Source of the DNA: Mycobacterium syngnathidarum
Lineage (GTDB): Bacteria; Actinomycetota; Actinomycetes; Mycobacteriales; Mycobacteriaceae
NCBI RefSeq assembly: GCF_001942625.1
Contig: NZ_MLCL01000093.1
Location: 207,166 to 271,165 of the forward strand
Direction: 5' to 3'
DNA: 64,000 nucleotides
Shown: positions 40,305 through 50,698 of the stretch, one piece after another
Numbering within the stretch: the stretch's first letter is position 1
Layout: the number at the start of each line of letters is the position of its first letter
Made by a program: the position numbers and the translations under genes
The notes under the pieces: generated by a model
Told to the model about the DNA's origin: nothing
Database searches by the model: none
The model's input: the letters and a program-made list of their open reading frames with translations, nothing else

Positions 40305-41177
40305 CTACTGTGGCGCAATGCCTTTGGCTCCGAACCCGGATGACGACATGCCGGCCCCGATCGGAATCTCGATCCGCGCGTTCTCCAGCAGGCGCTCAAG
40401 CGCCGCCTCGACTTCGGCCTTCCAGCCGAGTCCCTTGTCGAGTTCCAGACGTAGCCGTGGGAAGTACGGGTGCGGTGCGACCACCGTGAAGCCGACGTCT
40501 TCGAGAAAGTCGGATGTCAGCATGCACTCCTCGACGGAGCAGTCCCCCAGCACCGCCACCACCGGCGACAGCTCGGCGGGAAGCTTGCCGGCCTCGGACA
40601 TCTCGGTCACGGCCGCGGTGTAGCCAAAGGCTTCCAATGCCCGAACTCCACGCCGCACCAGATCGTTGACCACTGCGGCGAGCAGACTCTGCGACAGCAA
40701 CTCGCGATCGTCGGCGCACTCCACACCTACCGCGGTCAACAGAATCGCGTCAGCGCTGACCGGCGCGGTGGGAAACAGTCGGGCGCGTGGCACCGCCCCC
40801 GGTGGCGCATAGAAGGCGAAGCCCAGACAAGGATCGTCGACGATGTCGGGCGCAGTCCAGTCGCTCTCCGACGCCGGTACCCCCAAATTGGCCACACCGG
40901 CGCGAGTCGTCAGGTCGATCTCGACATCGGGGCCGGAGCCTCTCTGGTCTGCCGGCTCACCTTCCGGATGGTCCGCGCGAGCCGTGACGGCGAGCTGACC
41001 GCACGACCCCCACTCGAGCATCACCATCGAGAGCCAGGCTTCTTTCTCGAACTCGGGATCTGTCAGGTGGTCGTCACCCACCGTCGACGGGTCTACTTCC
41101 CAGAACACACATCGCCGCGCGTGCTTGGGCAGCTGCTCGAAGCCCTCGAGCCGAAGCGGCGTGATTCGTGCTGTCAC
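40305..41177 (-). CDS. GNAT-like protein (Rv3916c-like)
   Basis: A 290-residue soluble protein found in mycobacteria between cwlM and parB. Its fold is suggested by alternating beta-hairpins and a helix region LLSQSLLAAVVNDLVRRGVR LEAFG that resembles the acetyl-CoA site of GNAT acetyltransferases, and some relatives are so annotated. I cannot see a clear Q/RxxGxG/A motif, so catalysis is doubtful. GTG at 41175-41177 gives MTARITPLRLEGFEQLPKHA. The last residues SSSGFGAKGIAPQ are Gly/Ser-rich. It is convergent with cwlM and 222 nt upstream of parB in its own direction of reading. Confidence 0.7.
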   Translation of the reverse strand: MTARITPLRLEGFEQLPKHARRCVFWEVDPSTVGDDHLTDPEFEKEAWLSMVMLEWGSCGQLAVTARADHPEGEPADQRGSGPDVEIDLTTRAGVANLGVPASESDWTAPDIVDDPCLGFAFYAPPGAVPRARLFPTAPVSADAILLTAVGVECADDRELLSQSLLAAVVNDLVRRGVRALEAFGYTAAVTEMSEAGKLPAELSPVVAVLGDCSVEECMLTSDFLEDVGFTVVAPHPYFPRLRLELDKGLGWKAEVEAALERLLENARIEIPIGAGMSSSGFGAKGIAPQ

Positions 41178-41346
41178 TGAGGTCCCTGGCTTTCACACTT
41201 TGTGCGTGGCTGCCCTTCAAGAATAGGAGAGTCCACCAGAGTCAGCCCACTGCGCCCCGAAAATGTCATCGAGCCCCGCCTTCAAAGTGAAATGCTATGT
41301 CGCACAATTGCTTTGCGTTATGTGGTGCTCACGACTGCGGGCGTTG

Positions 41347-41368
41347 GTCACTGTTGTGTCACAGTGAC
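41347..41368. terminator. Hairpin downstream of parB
   Basis: GTCACTGT (41347-41354) and ACAGTGAC (41361-41368) are perfect complements with a 6-nt loop, 32 nt beyond the parB stop codon. It may end the parAB transcript or act as an operator for the next gene on that strand. Confidence 0.4.
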
Positions 41369-41399
41369 GGAACAACCTGGTGTCCTTGGTCGTGGGTTT

Positions 41400-42440
41400 T
41401 CAGTGCTCTTCTGCGCTCATCAGTTCGACGATTCGCTGTAGATCGTCGACCGAGCCGAACTCGACCACGATCTTGCCTTTTCGTTTGCCGAGACTCACGG
41501 TCACCTTCGTGTCGAACGTCGACGAGAGCCGTTCAGCAACGTCCTGGAGGCCGGGCATCTGGATCGGCTTGCGCCGCGGCGCCGGTGGCGCGCTATTGCC
41601 CTCACGGTTGGCCAGTGTGACGGCCTCCTCGGTGGCCCGCACCGACATGCCTTCGGCGACGATCCGGGCGGCCAGCTCCTCCTGCTTCTCCGCTCCCCCT
41701 TCCAGAGAGAGCAGGGCCCGAGCGTGCCCCGCCGAAAGCACGCCGGCTGCCACTCGACGCTGGACGGCGATCGGCAGGCGCAGCAGGCGGATCATGTTGG
41801 AGATCAGGGGCCGGGAGCGTCCGATCCGGGCGGCCAGTTCATCGTGGGTGACTTCGAACTCGTCGAGTAGCTGTTGGTAGGCCGCCGCCTCTTCCAACGG
41901 GTTGAGCTGTACGCGGTGGATATTCTCCAGCAGCGCGTCACGCAGCATGCTGTCGTCGCCGGTCTCCCGGACGATCGCCGGGATGGCATCCAGCCCGGCC
42001 TGCTGGGCGGCCCGCCAGCGCCGCTCCCCCATGACCAACTGGTAGCGGGATTCACCGTTCTCCTCGACCGCGCGGACCACGATCGGTTGCATCAATCCGA
42101 ACTCGCGGATGGAGTGCACCAACTCGTTCAGCGCCTCTTCGTCGAACACCTGGCGGGGCTGACGCGGATTCGGCTGGATCAGGCTGGGATCGATCTCGCG
42201 GTAGGTGGCACCGACATCGCCGGCAAGTACCGGGCCCTCCCCGTCAGGTTCGGGGGGTGTCGTGACCGAGACCGGTGTTCCCCCGTCACCCGGGGTCGCC
42301 GACGGGCCGAGCAGAACATCGGCCGCATTCGCGCCGATCCGCGGGCTCAGAGCATCGGTGCCGTCCTCAGCGGGACCGGTCGGAATGAGGGCTGCCAGTC
42401 CCCTGCCCAGGCCACTCCGCTTCCGTGCCGGCTGATTCAT
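41400..42440 (-). CDS. parB: Chromosome-partitioning protein ParB
   Basis: A 346-residue CTP-dependent DNA clamp that loads at parS and spreads, recruiting ParA and SMC. The N-terminus has [13 protein letters not shown] for ParA contact. The CTP-binding region shows NPRQPRQVF and [12 protein letters not shown] (about 138). The helix-turn-helix for parS is about 195-225 ([20 protein letters not shown]). The C-terminal dimer domain is about 290-346. The start ATG at 42438-42440 is 73 nt from the parA stop. Length fits the family (Rv3917c). Confidence 0.96.
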   Translation of the reverse strand: MNQPARKRSGLGRGLAALIPTGPAEDGTDALSPRIGANAADVLLGPSATPGDGGTPVSVTTPPEPDGEGPVLAGDVGATYREIDPSLIQPNPRQPRQVFDEEALNELVHSIREFGLMQPIVVRAVEENGESRYQLVMGERRWRAAQQAGLDAIPAIVRETGDDSMLRDALLENIHRVQLNPLEEAAAYQQLLDEFEVTHDELAARIGRSRPLISNMIRLLRLPIAVQRRVAAGVLSAGHARALLSLEGGAEKQEELAARIVAEGMSVRATEEAVTLANREGNSAPPAPRRKPIQMPGLQDVAERLSSTFDTKVTVSLGKRKGKIVVEFGSVDDLQRIVELMSAEEH

Positions 42441-42513
42441 GGTCGTCTCCTGCTCATCGCTACCGTCCGCTGTTTGTCTGCTGCTGCTTGGTTACTGGCG
42501 TCTAATGCACGTG

Positions 42514-43500
42514 TTACTGCCCGCGGGGCGGGGCCCCGCGCTCTGCGATCTCACGGCTGGCGTCGAGATAGCTCAACGCACCGCGAGATCCCGGATCGTA
42601 ATCAAGGATCGTCATCCCATAGCCCGGGGCTTCCGACACCTTGACGCTCCGCGGGATGACCGTGCGCAAGACCTTGTCCCCGAAGTGCTCCCGCACATCT
42701 TCGGCAACTTGATCCGCCAGCTTGGTCCGTCCGTCATACATCGTCAGTATCACGGTGGACACCGACAGCTCGGGGTTCAGATGTGCCTTCACCATCTCGA
42801 TGTTGCGCAGCAGCTGACCCACCCCCTCCAGCGCGTAGTACTCGCACTGGATCGGGATCAGCACCTCGGGAGCGGCCACCAACGCATTGATGGTGAGCAA
42901 CCCGAGCGACGGCGGGCAGTCGATGAACACGTAGTCGAAGTTGTGGTTGGCCAGAGCGGCCAGCGCTCCCCGCAACCGTCCTTCACGGGCCACCATGCTG
43001 ACCAACTCGATCTCGGCGCCGGCCAGATCGATGGTCGCGGGAATGCAGAACAACCGGTCGCTGTGCGGACTCTGCTGCAGCGCCTCCTCCACCGGGATGT
43101 CGCCGAGCAGAACCTCGTATGAGGACGCCGTCCCGGGACGGTGCTCGATGCCGAGCGCGGTGCTGGCATTGCCCTGCGGATCGAGGTCGATCACCAACGT
43201 CCGCAACCCCTGTAGCGCGAGCGCGGCCGCGACGTTCACCGCGGTGGTTGTCTTGCCCACGCCGCCCTTCTGGTTGGCGATCGTGAATACGCGTTGGCGC
43301 GACGGCCGGGGCAGCTGCCCGTGCGAGGTATGCAGTACCCGCGTCGCCTGCTCTGCCTCTGCGGCAATCGGGGTGTCCATGCTGGCGTCCGCGGCCCACG
43401 CGGTCCCGTCCCCGTTGTTCCATGTTTCACGTGAAACCGTTTCACGTGAAACGGCGGGCGTAGCATCCGCGCCAGCGGTTGCCTGCCGATCAGAACCCAT
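42514..43500 (-). CDS. parA: Chromosome-partitioning ATPase ParA
   Basis: A 328-residue Walker-type ATPase that positions ParB-bound origins. The deviant Walker A is NQKGGVGKTTTAVN. DLDPQGNAST and DCPPSLGLLTINAL follow. The first 60 residues are poorly conserved and contain VSRETVSRET, which is simply the translation of two parS sites. ATG at 43498-43500 (MGSDRQATAGADA) is preferred because AGGAG lies 6 nt before it; ATG at 43506, in the rsmG stop, has the same AGGAG with no spacing. Neighbouring parB, rsmG and yidC match Rv3917c-Rv3921c. Confidence 0.95.
   Translation of the reverse strand: MGSDRQATAGADATPAVSRETVSRETWNNGDGTAWAADASMDTPIAAEAEQATRVLHTSHGQLPRPSRQRVFTIANQKGGVGKTTTAVNVAAALALQGLRTLVIDLDPQGNASTALGIEHRPGTASSYEVLLGDIPVEEALQQSPHSDRLFCIPATIDLAGAEIELVSMVAREGRLRGALAALANHNFDYVFIDCPPSLGLLTINALVAAPEVLIPIQCEYYALEGVGQLLRNIEMVKAHLNPELSVSTVILTMYDGRTKLADQVAEDVREHFGDKVLRTVIPRSVKVSEAPGYGMTILDYDPGSRGALSYLDASREIAERGAPPRGQ
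43424..43437. promoter_or_regulatory. parS site 1 (in parA)
   Basis: GTTTCACGTGAAAC, a perfect 14-bp palindrome equal to the bacterial parS consensus, lies inside the parA N-terminal codons. Confidence 0.95.
43439..43452. promoter_or_regulatory. parS site 2 (in parA)
   Basis: A second GTTTCACGTGAAAC begins one base after the first, in the same codon phase, so the parA protein reads VSRET twice in a row. Confidence 0.95.
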
Positions 43501-43502
43501 CC

Positions 43503-44231
<729 letters not shown>

Positions 44232-44277
44232 CTACGGCACCGTCGCCGCAAACGAACTACACCTTTGTAACTAAAAC

Positions 44278-44820
44278 TCAGCCCAGCAGAACAACGACGC
44301 GGCGCGACGGCTCCACGCCCTCGCTCTCGCTGCGGACGCCATCGACTGCCGCGACCGCATCGTGAACGATCTTGCGCTCGAACGGTGTCATCGGGGCCAA
44401 CTCTTCACGTTCGCCCGACTCGAGCACACGACGGGCCACCTTATCGCCCAGTGCCGCGAGCTCATCGCGACGGCGACGGCGCCACCGGGCGATGTCCAGC
44501 ATCAGCCGGCTGCGTTCACCGGTCTTCTGGTGCACGGCCAGTCGGGTCAGTTCCTGAAGCGCATCGAGCACCTCGCCCTTGCGTCCGACCAGCTTGCTCA
44601 GATCGCCCCCGCCGTCGATGCTCACCACGGCGCGGTCCCCCTCGACGTCGAGATCGATGTCGCCATCGAAGTCCAGCAGATCGAGCAGCTCCTCGAGGTA
44701 GTCGCCGGCGATCTCGCCTTCGGCGACCAGTCGCTCCTCCAGGTCGTCCTCGCTCTTGGCCGCGGGCTGTGAGGCCTCCTCCAACTCGGCGTCGGGCTCG
44801 GTCGTCTGTGCGTCCGTCAT
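44278..44820 (-). CDS. jag: Jag/KhpB RNA-binding protein (Rv3920c-like)
   Basis: A 180-residue RNA-binding protein with an acidic tail (1 to about 45), a type II KH domain (GGDLSKLVGRKGEVLDALQE, about 75-95) and an R3H domain (about 125-180, APMTPFERKIVHDAVAAVDG). KhpB/Jag partners KhpA in binding small RNAs and mRNAs and in cell elongation in other bacteria. It lacks the N-terminal Jag domain of Firmicutes members, as expected in actinobacteria. It is 39 nt downstream of yidC. Confidence 0.9.
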   Translation of the reverse strand: MTDAQTTEPDAELEEASQPAAKSEDDLEERLVAEGEIAGDYLEELLDLLDFDGDIDLDVEGDRAVVSIDGGGDLSKLVGRKGEVLDALQELTRLAVHQKTGERSRLMLDIARWRRRRRDELAALGDKVARRVLESGEREELAPMTPFERKIVHDAVAAVDGVRSESEGVEPSRRVVVLLG

Positions 44821-44859
44821 ATCGGTCTTCTCCCTACTTGTAGCCAGTGTGTGAACTGG

Positions 44860-45939
44860 TCACCGTTTCCGCTTCTTCGGGCGTGCACCGGGCTTGGGTG
44901 TGCGACTCACGCTCTGCCCTCCCGATCCACTGGCCGTATCGCTCTTGTTCTCCGTCTGCGTCGCGTCAGCAGCCGCCTCGGTACCGGTCGCCTCGCCGGT
45001 CTCCGCCGGTGTCCCAGCGTCGGCCTTACGGGCCCGATTGGGCTTCGCCCCGGGGGCCGGCGCGTTCGCAGATCGCCGTTCGAGCGCCTCGGCCTTCTTG
45101 GCTTCTTCTTCTTTCTCGATCATCCCGAACACGTAGTGCTGCTGGCCGTAAGTCCAGATGTTGTTGGCGAGCCAGTACATGATCACGGCCAGCGGCAGGA
45201 ACGGCCCACCGACAACGACGCCGAGGGGGAACACGTAGAGCGCCAGCTTGTTCATCATCGCGGTCTGCGGGTTGGCGGCGGCCTCCACACTCTGACGCGC
45301 CACCGAGGCCCGGCTGTTGAAGTGGGTGGCGATGCCCGCCAGGATCATGATCGGCACACCGACCGCGATCACGGCCAATCGATTGAATTCGGTAAACGCC
45401 TCGAGGCCATGTTGCTGAATCATGGTCGCGCCGAGCGGGGCACCGAACAGGTTCGCATCCAGGAAGTGCCCGACGTCAGTCGCGCTGAACACATAGTTGC
45501 CCAGTGACGCGTTCTCTTCGACTGAGAGTCCTAGCTGACCGATTCCGCTCTGAGTGCGGTTGAACGACCGCAAAACGTGAAACAAGCCCAGGAAAACCGG
45601 CACCTGCGCCAGCATCGGCAGGCAGCCCAGGATCGGGTTGAACCCGTGCTCGCGTTGCAGCTTCTGCATTTCCAGCGCCATGCGCTGGCGGTCCTTGCCG
45701 TACTTCTTCTGCAGCGCCTTGATCTGCGGCTGCAATTCCTGCATCTGCCGCGTGGTGCGGATCTGCTTGACGAAGGGCTTATAGAGGATCGCGCGCAGGC
45801 TGAAGACCAGGAACATCACCGACAGTGCCCAGGCGAAGAAGTTCGACGGGCCCAGCAGGAAGGCGAACGCCTTGTACCAAACCCACATAATCGCCGACAC
45901 CGGGTAGTAAATGATGTCCAGGCTGAACCAATTAAACAC
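44860..45939 (-). CDS. yidC: Membrane protein insertase YidC
   Basis: A 359-residue Oxa1-type insertase. Helices are at about 12-32, 38-58, 110-135, 205-225 and 240-265. The hydrophilic groove region contains [20 protein letters not shown] and [20 protein letters not shown]. The C-terminal tail (about 290-359) is basic and Pro/Lys-rich ([12 protein letters not shown]), which helps ribosome contact. GTG at 45937-45939 overlaps the yidD stop by 8 nt. The order rpmH-rnpA-yidD-yidC-jag is the standard one. Confidence 0.96.
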   Translation of the reverse strand: MFNWFSLDIIYYPVSAIMWVWYKAFAFLLGPSNFFAWALSVMFLVFSLRAILYKPFVKQIRTTRQMQELQPQIKALQKKYGKDRQRMALEMQKLQREHGFNPILGCLPMLAQVPVFLGLFHVLRSFNRTQSGIGQLGLSVEENASLGNYVFSATDVGHFLDANLFGAPLGATMIQQHGLEAFTEFNRLAVIAVGVPIMILAGIATHFNSRASVARQSVEAAANPQTAMMNKLALYVFPLGVVVGGPFLPLAVIMYWLANNIWTYGQQHYVFGMIEKEEEAKKAEALERRSANAPAPGAKPNRARKADAGTPAETGEATGTEAAADATQTENKSDTASGSGGQSVSRTPKPGARPKKRKR

Positions 45940-46285
45940 GCGACTTGCTCTCCCCTCGGTTCTCTGGGGTTTCCCAGACCAGGTTTTCTGCGGCTATCTC
46001 GCCGGACACGCTCTCATCAGACGTGCAGGATTCATGATCGTGCGGGCACCGGTCCGGGATGGGGTCCCATCCGCCCGGGTGCCACGGTCCGCATTTCAGC
46101 AGTCGGATCACCGTCAACCACGTACCGCGAACCAAGCCGTATTCGGTGAGGGCGTCGACCGCGTACTGGCTGCAGGTCGGCATGAATCGACACGACGGCA
46201 GTCGCAGCGGAGAGATGGTGTGACGGTAGAGCTGAATCAGGAAGATCGCGCCGCGGGCAGCACCGGCACCCGCTCTGCGGATCAT
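45932..46285 (-). CDS. yidD: Membrane protein insertion efficiency factor YidD
   Basis: A 117-residue small YidD protein with the family core [20 protein letters not shown] then [20 protein letters not shown] and the [13 protein letters not shown] motif. A Ser/Glu-rich tail of about 30 residues follows that core. An amphipathic helix at the N-terminus may hold it to the membrane. Its ATG overlaps the rnpA stop (ATGA) and its end overlaps yidC. Confidence 0.94.
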   Translation of the reverse strand: MIRRAGAGAARGAIFLIQLYRHTISPLRLPSCRFMPTCSQYAVDALTEYGLVRGTWLTVIRLLKCGPWHPGGWDPIPDRCPHDHESCTSDESVSGEIAAENLVWETPENRGESKSRV

Positions 46286-46638
46286 GGCGACGTCCTGCGC
46301 CGCGCCTCAAGGCGCTCGAGAGCGCGATGCAACTGCTGTTCCAACCGCGACGACGGCACGTGGCTGCTGCCCGCGCGGGCTCGGATCACCACGAGGTCGG
46401 TGGCGTCCAGTTCGGGTATCACGGTGCGGGCCACATGACGCAGCCGCCGGGACACCTGGTGACGTTGCACGGCGTTCCCGACGGCTTTGGACACGATGAG
46501 ACCGACCCGCGGGCCGGTAGCGTCCGTCCCTTCGTGTAGCGCGTGTACGACAACGTCTGGTTGAACCGCACGTACGCCACGACTGACGGTGGCACTGAAC
46601 TCCGCGGACCGCCTCATCCGGTTTCGAGCCGGAAGCAC
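46282..46638 (-). CDS. rnpA: Ribonuclease P protein component
   Basis: A 118-residue basic protein that supports the RNase P RNA in tRNA 5' maturation. [18 protein letters not shown] and the RNR motif region [20 protein letters not shown] are intact. The GTG at 46636-46638 starts [10 protein letters not shown], the normal start. It lies 30 nt downstream of rpmH. Confidence 0.95.
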   Translation of the reverse strand: MLPARNRMRRSAEFSATVSRGVRAVQPDVVVHALHEGTDATGPRVGLIVSKAVGNAVQRHQVSRRLRHVARTVIPELDATDLVVIRARAGSSHVPSSRLEQQLHRALERLEARRRTSP

Positions 46639-46668
46639 CGCGCTAGATCCTGCCTGCGAGCCGCAGTA

Positions 46669-46812
46669 TCACGCAGTGAGTGCGCGACGGCCCTTGCTAC
46701 GACGGTTGGCGACGATGGCGCGGCCGGCGCGGGTGCGCATCCGCAGCCGGAACCCATGCACGCGCGCACGGCGGCGGTTGTTGGGCTGGTAGGTCCGCTT
46801 GCCCTTGGCCAC
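46669..46812 (-). CDS. rpmH: 50S ribosomal protein L34
   Basis: A 47-residue basic ribosomal protein starting [20 protein letters not shown] and ending [17 protein letters not shown] lies 6 nt before the GTG at 46810-46812. It is the first gene of the rpmH-rnpA-yidD-yidC-jag-rsmG-parAB group. Confidence 0.98.
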   Translation of the reverse strand: MAKGKRTYQPNNRRRARVHGFRLRMRTRAGRAIVANRRSKGRRALTA

Positions 46813-47129
46813 GGCAATCTCTCCTTGTTCCGTTTGGTGCCCGCTCTCACCGACACCGAAATGTCGCCAAGAACACGGTCACCGTGCAAGCTCGGTTTAA
46901 GCTCGTCCGTCGTGCTTTACTAACCGGCGCGTTCTCCGGAACATCCCGGGCGCAGCCGTATCGCCACGTGCGGGCGACTGCTCGAGGGTACTGATGAGAT
47001 TTCCCTCGGTCAAACCTGCGCCGAACCGCCAGAATCATCGGTATCCGATGTTGCAGAACTGTTGGCACATCGAGAGAAAACTGTTAGCTTCTGGCAATGC
47101 CGTTCTGAGCCTGGATCGGCCCCGGACAA

Positions 47130-47135
47130 TAAGAT
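47130..47135 (+). promoter_or_regulatory. -10 candidate of a dnaA promoter
   Basis: TAAGAT fits the TANNNT consensus and lies about 193 nt before the dnaA start. The two DnaA-box-like sites are downstream of it, in the leader. Confidence 0.4.
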
Positions 47136-47240
47136 GAGGGCGTCGCTCCGCCGCAAGCCTCACAGCATGTGACGAACCCGGCCCACGACGCTCTCACGCA
47201 GAGACAACAGAGCGACGACGACTGTCCTTTCTCCACAAGC

Positions 47241-47249
47241 TGTGGATAA
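47241..47249 (-). promoter_or_regulatory. DnaA box in the dnaA leader
   Basis: TGTGGATAA on the plus strand is TTATCCACA on the minus strand, a perfect DnaA box. TGTGGACAG at 47253-47261 (CTGTCCACA) follows. They suggest DnaA controls its own gene. Confidence 0.7.
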
Positions 47250-47327
47250 ATATGTGGACAGTTCGTCATCGTTCTTTTTGGTCGTCACCGGGTCGACCTC
47301 GATGCACCTCAAAGGGGGAAACGGTCG

Positions 47328-48857
47328 TTGACAGCGGACCCCGACCCACCATTCGTCGCCGTCTGGGACAGCGTCGTCGCCGAACTCAACGGTGACCGTG
47401 CCCCGGAATCGGGCCTCTCAGGTGACACCGCCGCACCCCAGCTGACCCCTCAGCAAAGGGCGTGGCTCAAGCTGGTGGAACCACTCGTGATCGCCGAGGG
47501 GTTTGCTCTGCTGTCGGTCCCCACCACGTTCGTCCAGAACGAGATCGAGCGTCACCTCCGCGAGCCCATCATCAACGCGCTCAGCCGCAAACTGGGCCAG
47601 CGAGTCGAGCTAGGCGTGCGCATCGCCACGCCCTCTGAGGAACCCCAGGATTCCGCGGCCGAGACACCGGCCGATTCCGACGAGACCGCTGACACCACGT
47701 CTCCCGAGCCGGCCGCCGACACCGACGAGATCGACGACGACCGCGCGGCCAAGGTCAGTGCCGAGGAAACCTGGCCGACCTACTTCAGCAGCCCGCAGCG
47801 TGACTCGACCGTCAGCGACGACAACGCGGTCAACCTCAACCGCCGCTATACCTTCGACACGTTCGTCATCGGGGCCTCGAACCGCTTCGCCCACGCCGCC
47901 ACCCTTGCCATCGCCGAGGCACCCGCGCGGGCGTACAACCCGTTGTTCATCTGGGGCGAGTCCGGTCTCGGCAAGACGCATCTGCTGCACGCGGCCGGGA
48001 ACTATGCGCAACGTCTCTTCCCCGGCATGCGCGTGAAGTACGTCTCCACAGAGGAATTCACGAACGACTTCATCAACTCATTGCGCGACGACCGTAAAGC
48101 GTCGTTCAAGCGGAGCTACCGCGACATCGACATCCTGCTGGTGGACGACATCCAGTTCATCGAAGGCAAGGAAGGTATCCAGGAGGAGTTCTTCCATACC
48201 TTCAACACCCTGCACAACGCCAACAAGCAGATCGTCATCTCCTCGGACCGCCCGCCCAAGCAGCTGGCCACCCTCGAGGACCGACTGCGGACCCGCTTCG
48301 AGTGGGGCCTGATCACCGATGTGCAGCCGCCGGAGCTCGAAACGCGCATCGCGATCCTGCGTAAGAAGGCGCAGATGGATCGCCTCGATGTACCCGGTGA
48401 CGTACTCGAGCTGATCGCCAGCAGCATCGAGCGCAACATTCGCGAGCTCGAGGGTGCGCTGATCAGGGTCACCGCCTTCGCCTCGCTGAACAAGACCAGG
48501 ATCGACAAGGCTCTGGCCGAGGTCGTGTTGCGCGATCTCATCGCCGACGCCACGACCATGCAGATCAGCACGGCGGCGATCATGGCCGCCACCGCCGAGT
48601 ACTTCGAGACCACGGTGGAGGAATTGCGCGGCCCCGGCAAGACCCGGGCATTGGCGCAGTCCCGGCAGATCGCCATGTACCTGTGCCGTGAACTCACCGA
48701 TCTGTCCCTGCCCAAGATCGGCCAAGCCTTCGGCCGTGATCACACCACCGTCATGTATGCGGAGAAGAAGATCCGTGGCGAGATGGCCGAGCGCCGCGAG
48801 GTTTTCGACCACGTGAAGGAACTCACCACGCGGATCCGCCAGCGCGCCAAGCGCTGA
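47328..48857 (+). CDS. dnaA: Chromosomal replication initiator DnaA
   Basis: A 509-residue initiator that melts oriC and recruits the helicase. Domain I is about 1-90. An acidic linker (domain II, about 95-155) is of variable sequence. The AAA+ domain III has Walker [10 protein letters not shown] at about 209-217 and Walker B LLVDDIQF. Domain IV binds DnaA boxes through [14 protein letters not shown] near the end. The start is TTG at 47328, as in other mycobacteria, with AAAGGGGG about 10 nt upstream. The length matches. Confidence 0.97.
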   Translation: MTADPDPPFVAVWDSVVAELNGDRAPESGLSGDTAAPQLTPQQRAWLKLVEPLVIAEGFALLSVPTTFVQNEIERHLREPIINALSRKLGQRVELGVRIATPSEEPQDSAAETPADSDETADTTSPEPAADTDEIDDDRAAKVSAEETWPTYFSSPQRDSTVSDDNAVNLNRRYTFDTFVIGASNRFAHAATLAIAEAPARAYNPLFIWGESGLGKTHLLHAAGNYAQRLFPGMRVKYVSTEEFTNDFINSLRDDRKASFKRSYRDIDILLVDDIQFIEGKEGIQEEFFHTFNTLHNANKQIVISSDRPPKQLATLEDRLRTRFEWGLITDVQPPELETRIAILRKKAQMDRLDVPGDVLELIASSIERNIRELEGALIRVTAFASLNKTRIDKALAEVVLRDLIADATTMQISTAAIMAATAEYFETTVEELRGPGKTRALAQSRQIAMYLCRELTDLSLPKIGQAFGRDHTTVMYAEKKIRGEMAERREVFDHVKELTTRIRQRAKR

Positions 48858-49025
48858 ATCGCGCGCTGTCCCACAACGTCTGTCCCTGCCGTCGGGCCCG
48901 CGGGGTTCAACCCTGCCGTCGGCGGGGCCGTCGCCGTCTCACATCGTGGTCTCAACGGGGCCGTCCGGCGAAAAATCTTGTAACAACTTCTGCCTCTTTG
49001 CGCACCACAAGTCACAGCCCACCGC

Positions 49026-49034
49026 TGTGGATAC
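49026..49034 (-). promoter_or_regulatory. DnaA box in oriC
   Basis: TGTGGATAC, read GTATCCACA on the minus strand, one mismatch to TTATCCACA. Confidence 0.7.
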
Positions 49035-49037
49035 CGC

Positions 49038-49046
49038 TGTGCACAA
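49038..49046 (-). promoter_or_regulatory. DnaA box in oriC
   Basis: TGTGCACAA, read TTGTGCACA on the minus strand, one mismatch to TTGTCCACA. Confidence 0.7.
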
Positions 49047-49096
49047 CCTGCGGGCAAACCACGGGATGAATGACAAAATCATCCACACGCCCGTGT

Positions 49097-49105
49097 CTGT
49101 CCACA
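49097..49105 (+). promoter_or_regulatory. DnaA box in oriC
   Basis: CTGTCCACA, one mismatch to TTGTCCACA. TCATCCACA at 49079-49087 is a weaker neighbour. Confidence 0.7.
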
Positions 49106-49479
49106 CTCGAGCGCCCGTCCATCCACCGGACTCCACAGTGGACTCACATGTCGACACACCGGCGGTGCTGGGCAAACACCCCTTCATCCCCAGTTTTCAC
49201 AGGCCCTAATACTGTTACTCAAATATCTTCTAAGAATTCCTTCTAGAAGAAGGGGCTTGGGGACACCGCATGGACCGTACGTCCGAGCGGGCCCCTCGAG
49301 GCACGAGCCGGTCCCGATGTCACCCCGATCGATTAGCTTTCAAGTTGGTGCGGAAAGCTCTACGGTGGTTCATCGACAGCGGTTTCCAGCTTTGTCATTC
49401 AGCGTCATGCTGCGTGGTGCGGTTTTCGGAAGACGCAGGTAGAGCTCGTTATGGGGATCATCGAAGGGGCGCATAGCAC

Positions 49480-50673
49480 GTGGCGACGACGACGGCTGGG
49501 CTGACCGACTTGAAGTTCCGCGTGGTGCGTGAGGACTTCGCGGACGCGGTGGCCTGGGTGGCCCGCAATCTGCCGACCCGGCCCACCATCCCGGTGCTGG
49601 CCGGCGTCCTGCTGACCGGCACCGATGATGGCCTGACCATCTCCGGCTTCGACTACGAAGTATCCGCCGAGGTGCGGGTCAGCGCTGAAATTGCTTCTCC
49701 CGGAAGCGTTTTGGTGTCGGGTCGGTTGTTGTCGGACATCACCAAGGCCCTGCCCGCCAAGCCTGTCGAGCTCAGCGTCGAGGGCACCCGGGTGGCATTG
49801 ACCTGTGGCAGCGCCCGGTTCTCGCTGCCCACCCTGGCGGTCGAGGACTACCCCGCGCTGCCGACCCTGCCCGAAGAGACCGGCGTGGTGTCATCGGATC
49901 TGTTCGCCGAGGCGATCGGCCAGGTGGCCGTGGCTGCCGGCCGCGACGACACCCTGCCCATGCTGACCGGTATCCGGGTCGAGATCTCCGGTGAATCAGT
50001 GGTTTTGGCCGCCACGGACCGCTTCCGGCTCGCGGTGCGTGAGCTGACCTGGGAAACGAGCGCCACCGATGTCGAAGCGGCCGTGCTGGTGCCGGCGAAG
50101 ACGCTGGCCGAGGCGGCCAAGGCCGGCACCGACGGCAACCAGGTGCACCTGTCGTTGGGTTCGGGGGCCGCGGTCGGCAAGGACGGTCTGCTCGGTATCC
50201 GCAGTAACGGCAAGCGCAGCACCACACGTCTGCTCGATGCGGAGTTCCCGAAGTTCCGCCAGCTGCTGCCGTCCGAGCACACTGCGGTGGCCACCATCGG
50301 CGTCGCCGAGCTGACCGAGGCGATCAAGCGTGTGGCGCTGGTTGCCGATCGGGGCGCCCAGATCCGGATGGAGTTCGGTGATGACGTGCTGCGGCTGTCG
50401 GCGGGTGCCGATGACGTGGGCCGGGCCGAGGAAGATCTGCCGGTGGAGTTCGCCGGGGATCCGCTGACCATCGCGTTCAATCCCACCTACCTGACCGACG
50501 GGCTGAGCTCGTTGCATTCGGACCGCGTGACTTTCGGTTTCACCACGCCGAGTCGTCCGGCAGTGTTGCGCCCGACGGGCGAGGATGGTGGTACCGGTGG
50601 TGGGTCGGGTCCGTTCCCGGCCGCCAAAACCGATTACGTCTACCTGTTGATGCCGGTCCGCCTTCCCGGCTGA
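49480..50673 (+). CDS. dnaN: DNA polymerase III beta sliding clamp
   Basis: A 397-residue ring clamp that tethers polymerase III to DNA. Three clamp repeats are visible; [39 protein letters not shown] and [20 protein letters not shown] are in strands typical of each. GTG at 49480 is preceded by GAAGGGGC about 9 nt upstream. The C-terminal end [18 protein letters not shown] is the conserved clamp end. Confidence 0.97.
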   Translation: MATTTAGLTDLKFRVVREDFADAVAWVARNLPTRPTIPVLAGVLLTGTDDGLTISGFDYEVSAEVRVSAEIASPGSVLVSGRLLSDITKALPAKPVELSVEGTRVALTCGSARFSLPTLAVEDYPALPTLPEETGVVSSDLFAEAIGQVAVAAGRDDTLPMLTGIRVEISGESVVLAATDRFRLAVRELTWETSATDVEAAVLVPAKTLAEAAKAGTDGNQVHLSLGSGAAVGKDGLLGIRSNGKRSTTRLLDAEFPKFRQLLPSEHTAVATIGVAELTEAIKRVALVADRGAQIRMEFGDDVLRLSAGADDVGRAEEDLPVEFAGDPLTIAFNPTYLTDGLSSLHSDRVTFGFTTPSRPAVLRPTGEDGGTGGGSGPFPAAKTDYVYLLMPVRLPG

Positions 50674-50698
50674 TCGGCGCTGGCGAGAGAGGGCGCAC

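Larger units (their letters stand above)
46813..47327. other. rpmH-dnaA intergenic region
   Basis: 515 nt without a gene. It holds divergent promoters for rpmH and dnaA, two DnaA-box-like sites near 47241-47261, a TAAGAT -10 candidate for dnaA (47130-47135) and CACGGTCACCGTG, a 13-bp palindrome in the rpmH leader. Most of it has no other obvious structure. Confidence 0.7.
48858..49479. other. oriC, dnaA-dnaN intergenic region
   Basis: 622 nt without a gene. About 49026-49145 carries clustered 9-mers close to TTGTCCACA (listed separately), the palindrome TCCACAGTGGA (49132-49142) and other partial boxes. About 49203-49252 is the most AT-rich stretch of the window (CTAATACTGTTACTCAAATA and following), a good candidate for the unwinding element. 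Position between dnaA and dnaN equals the mapped origin of other mycobacteria. Confidence 0.92.
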
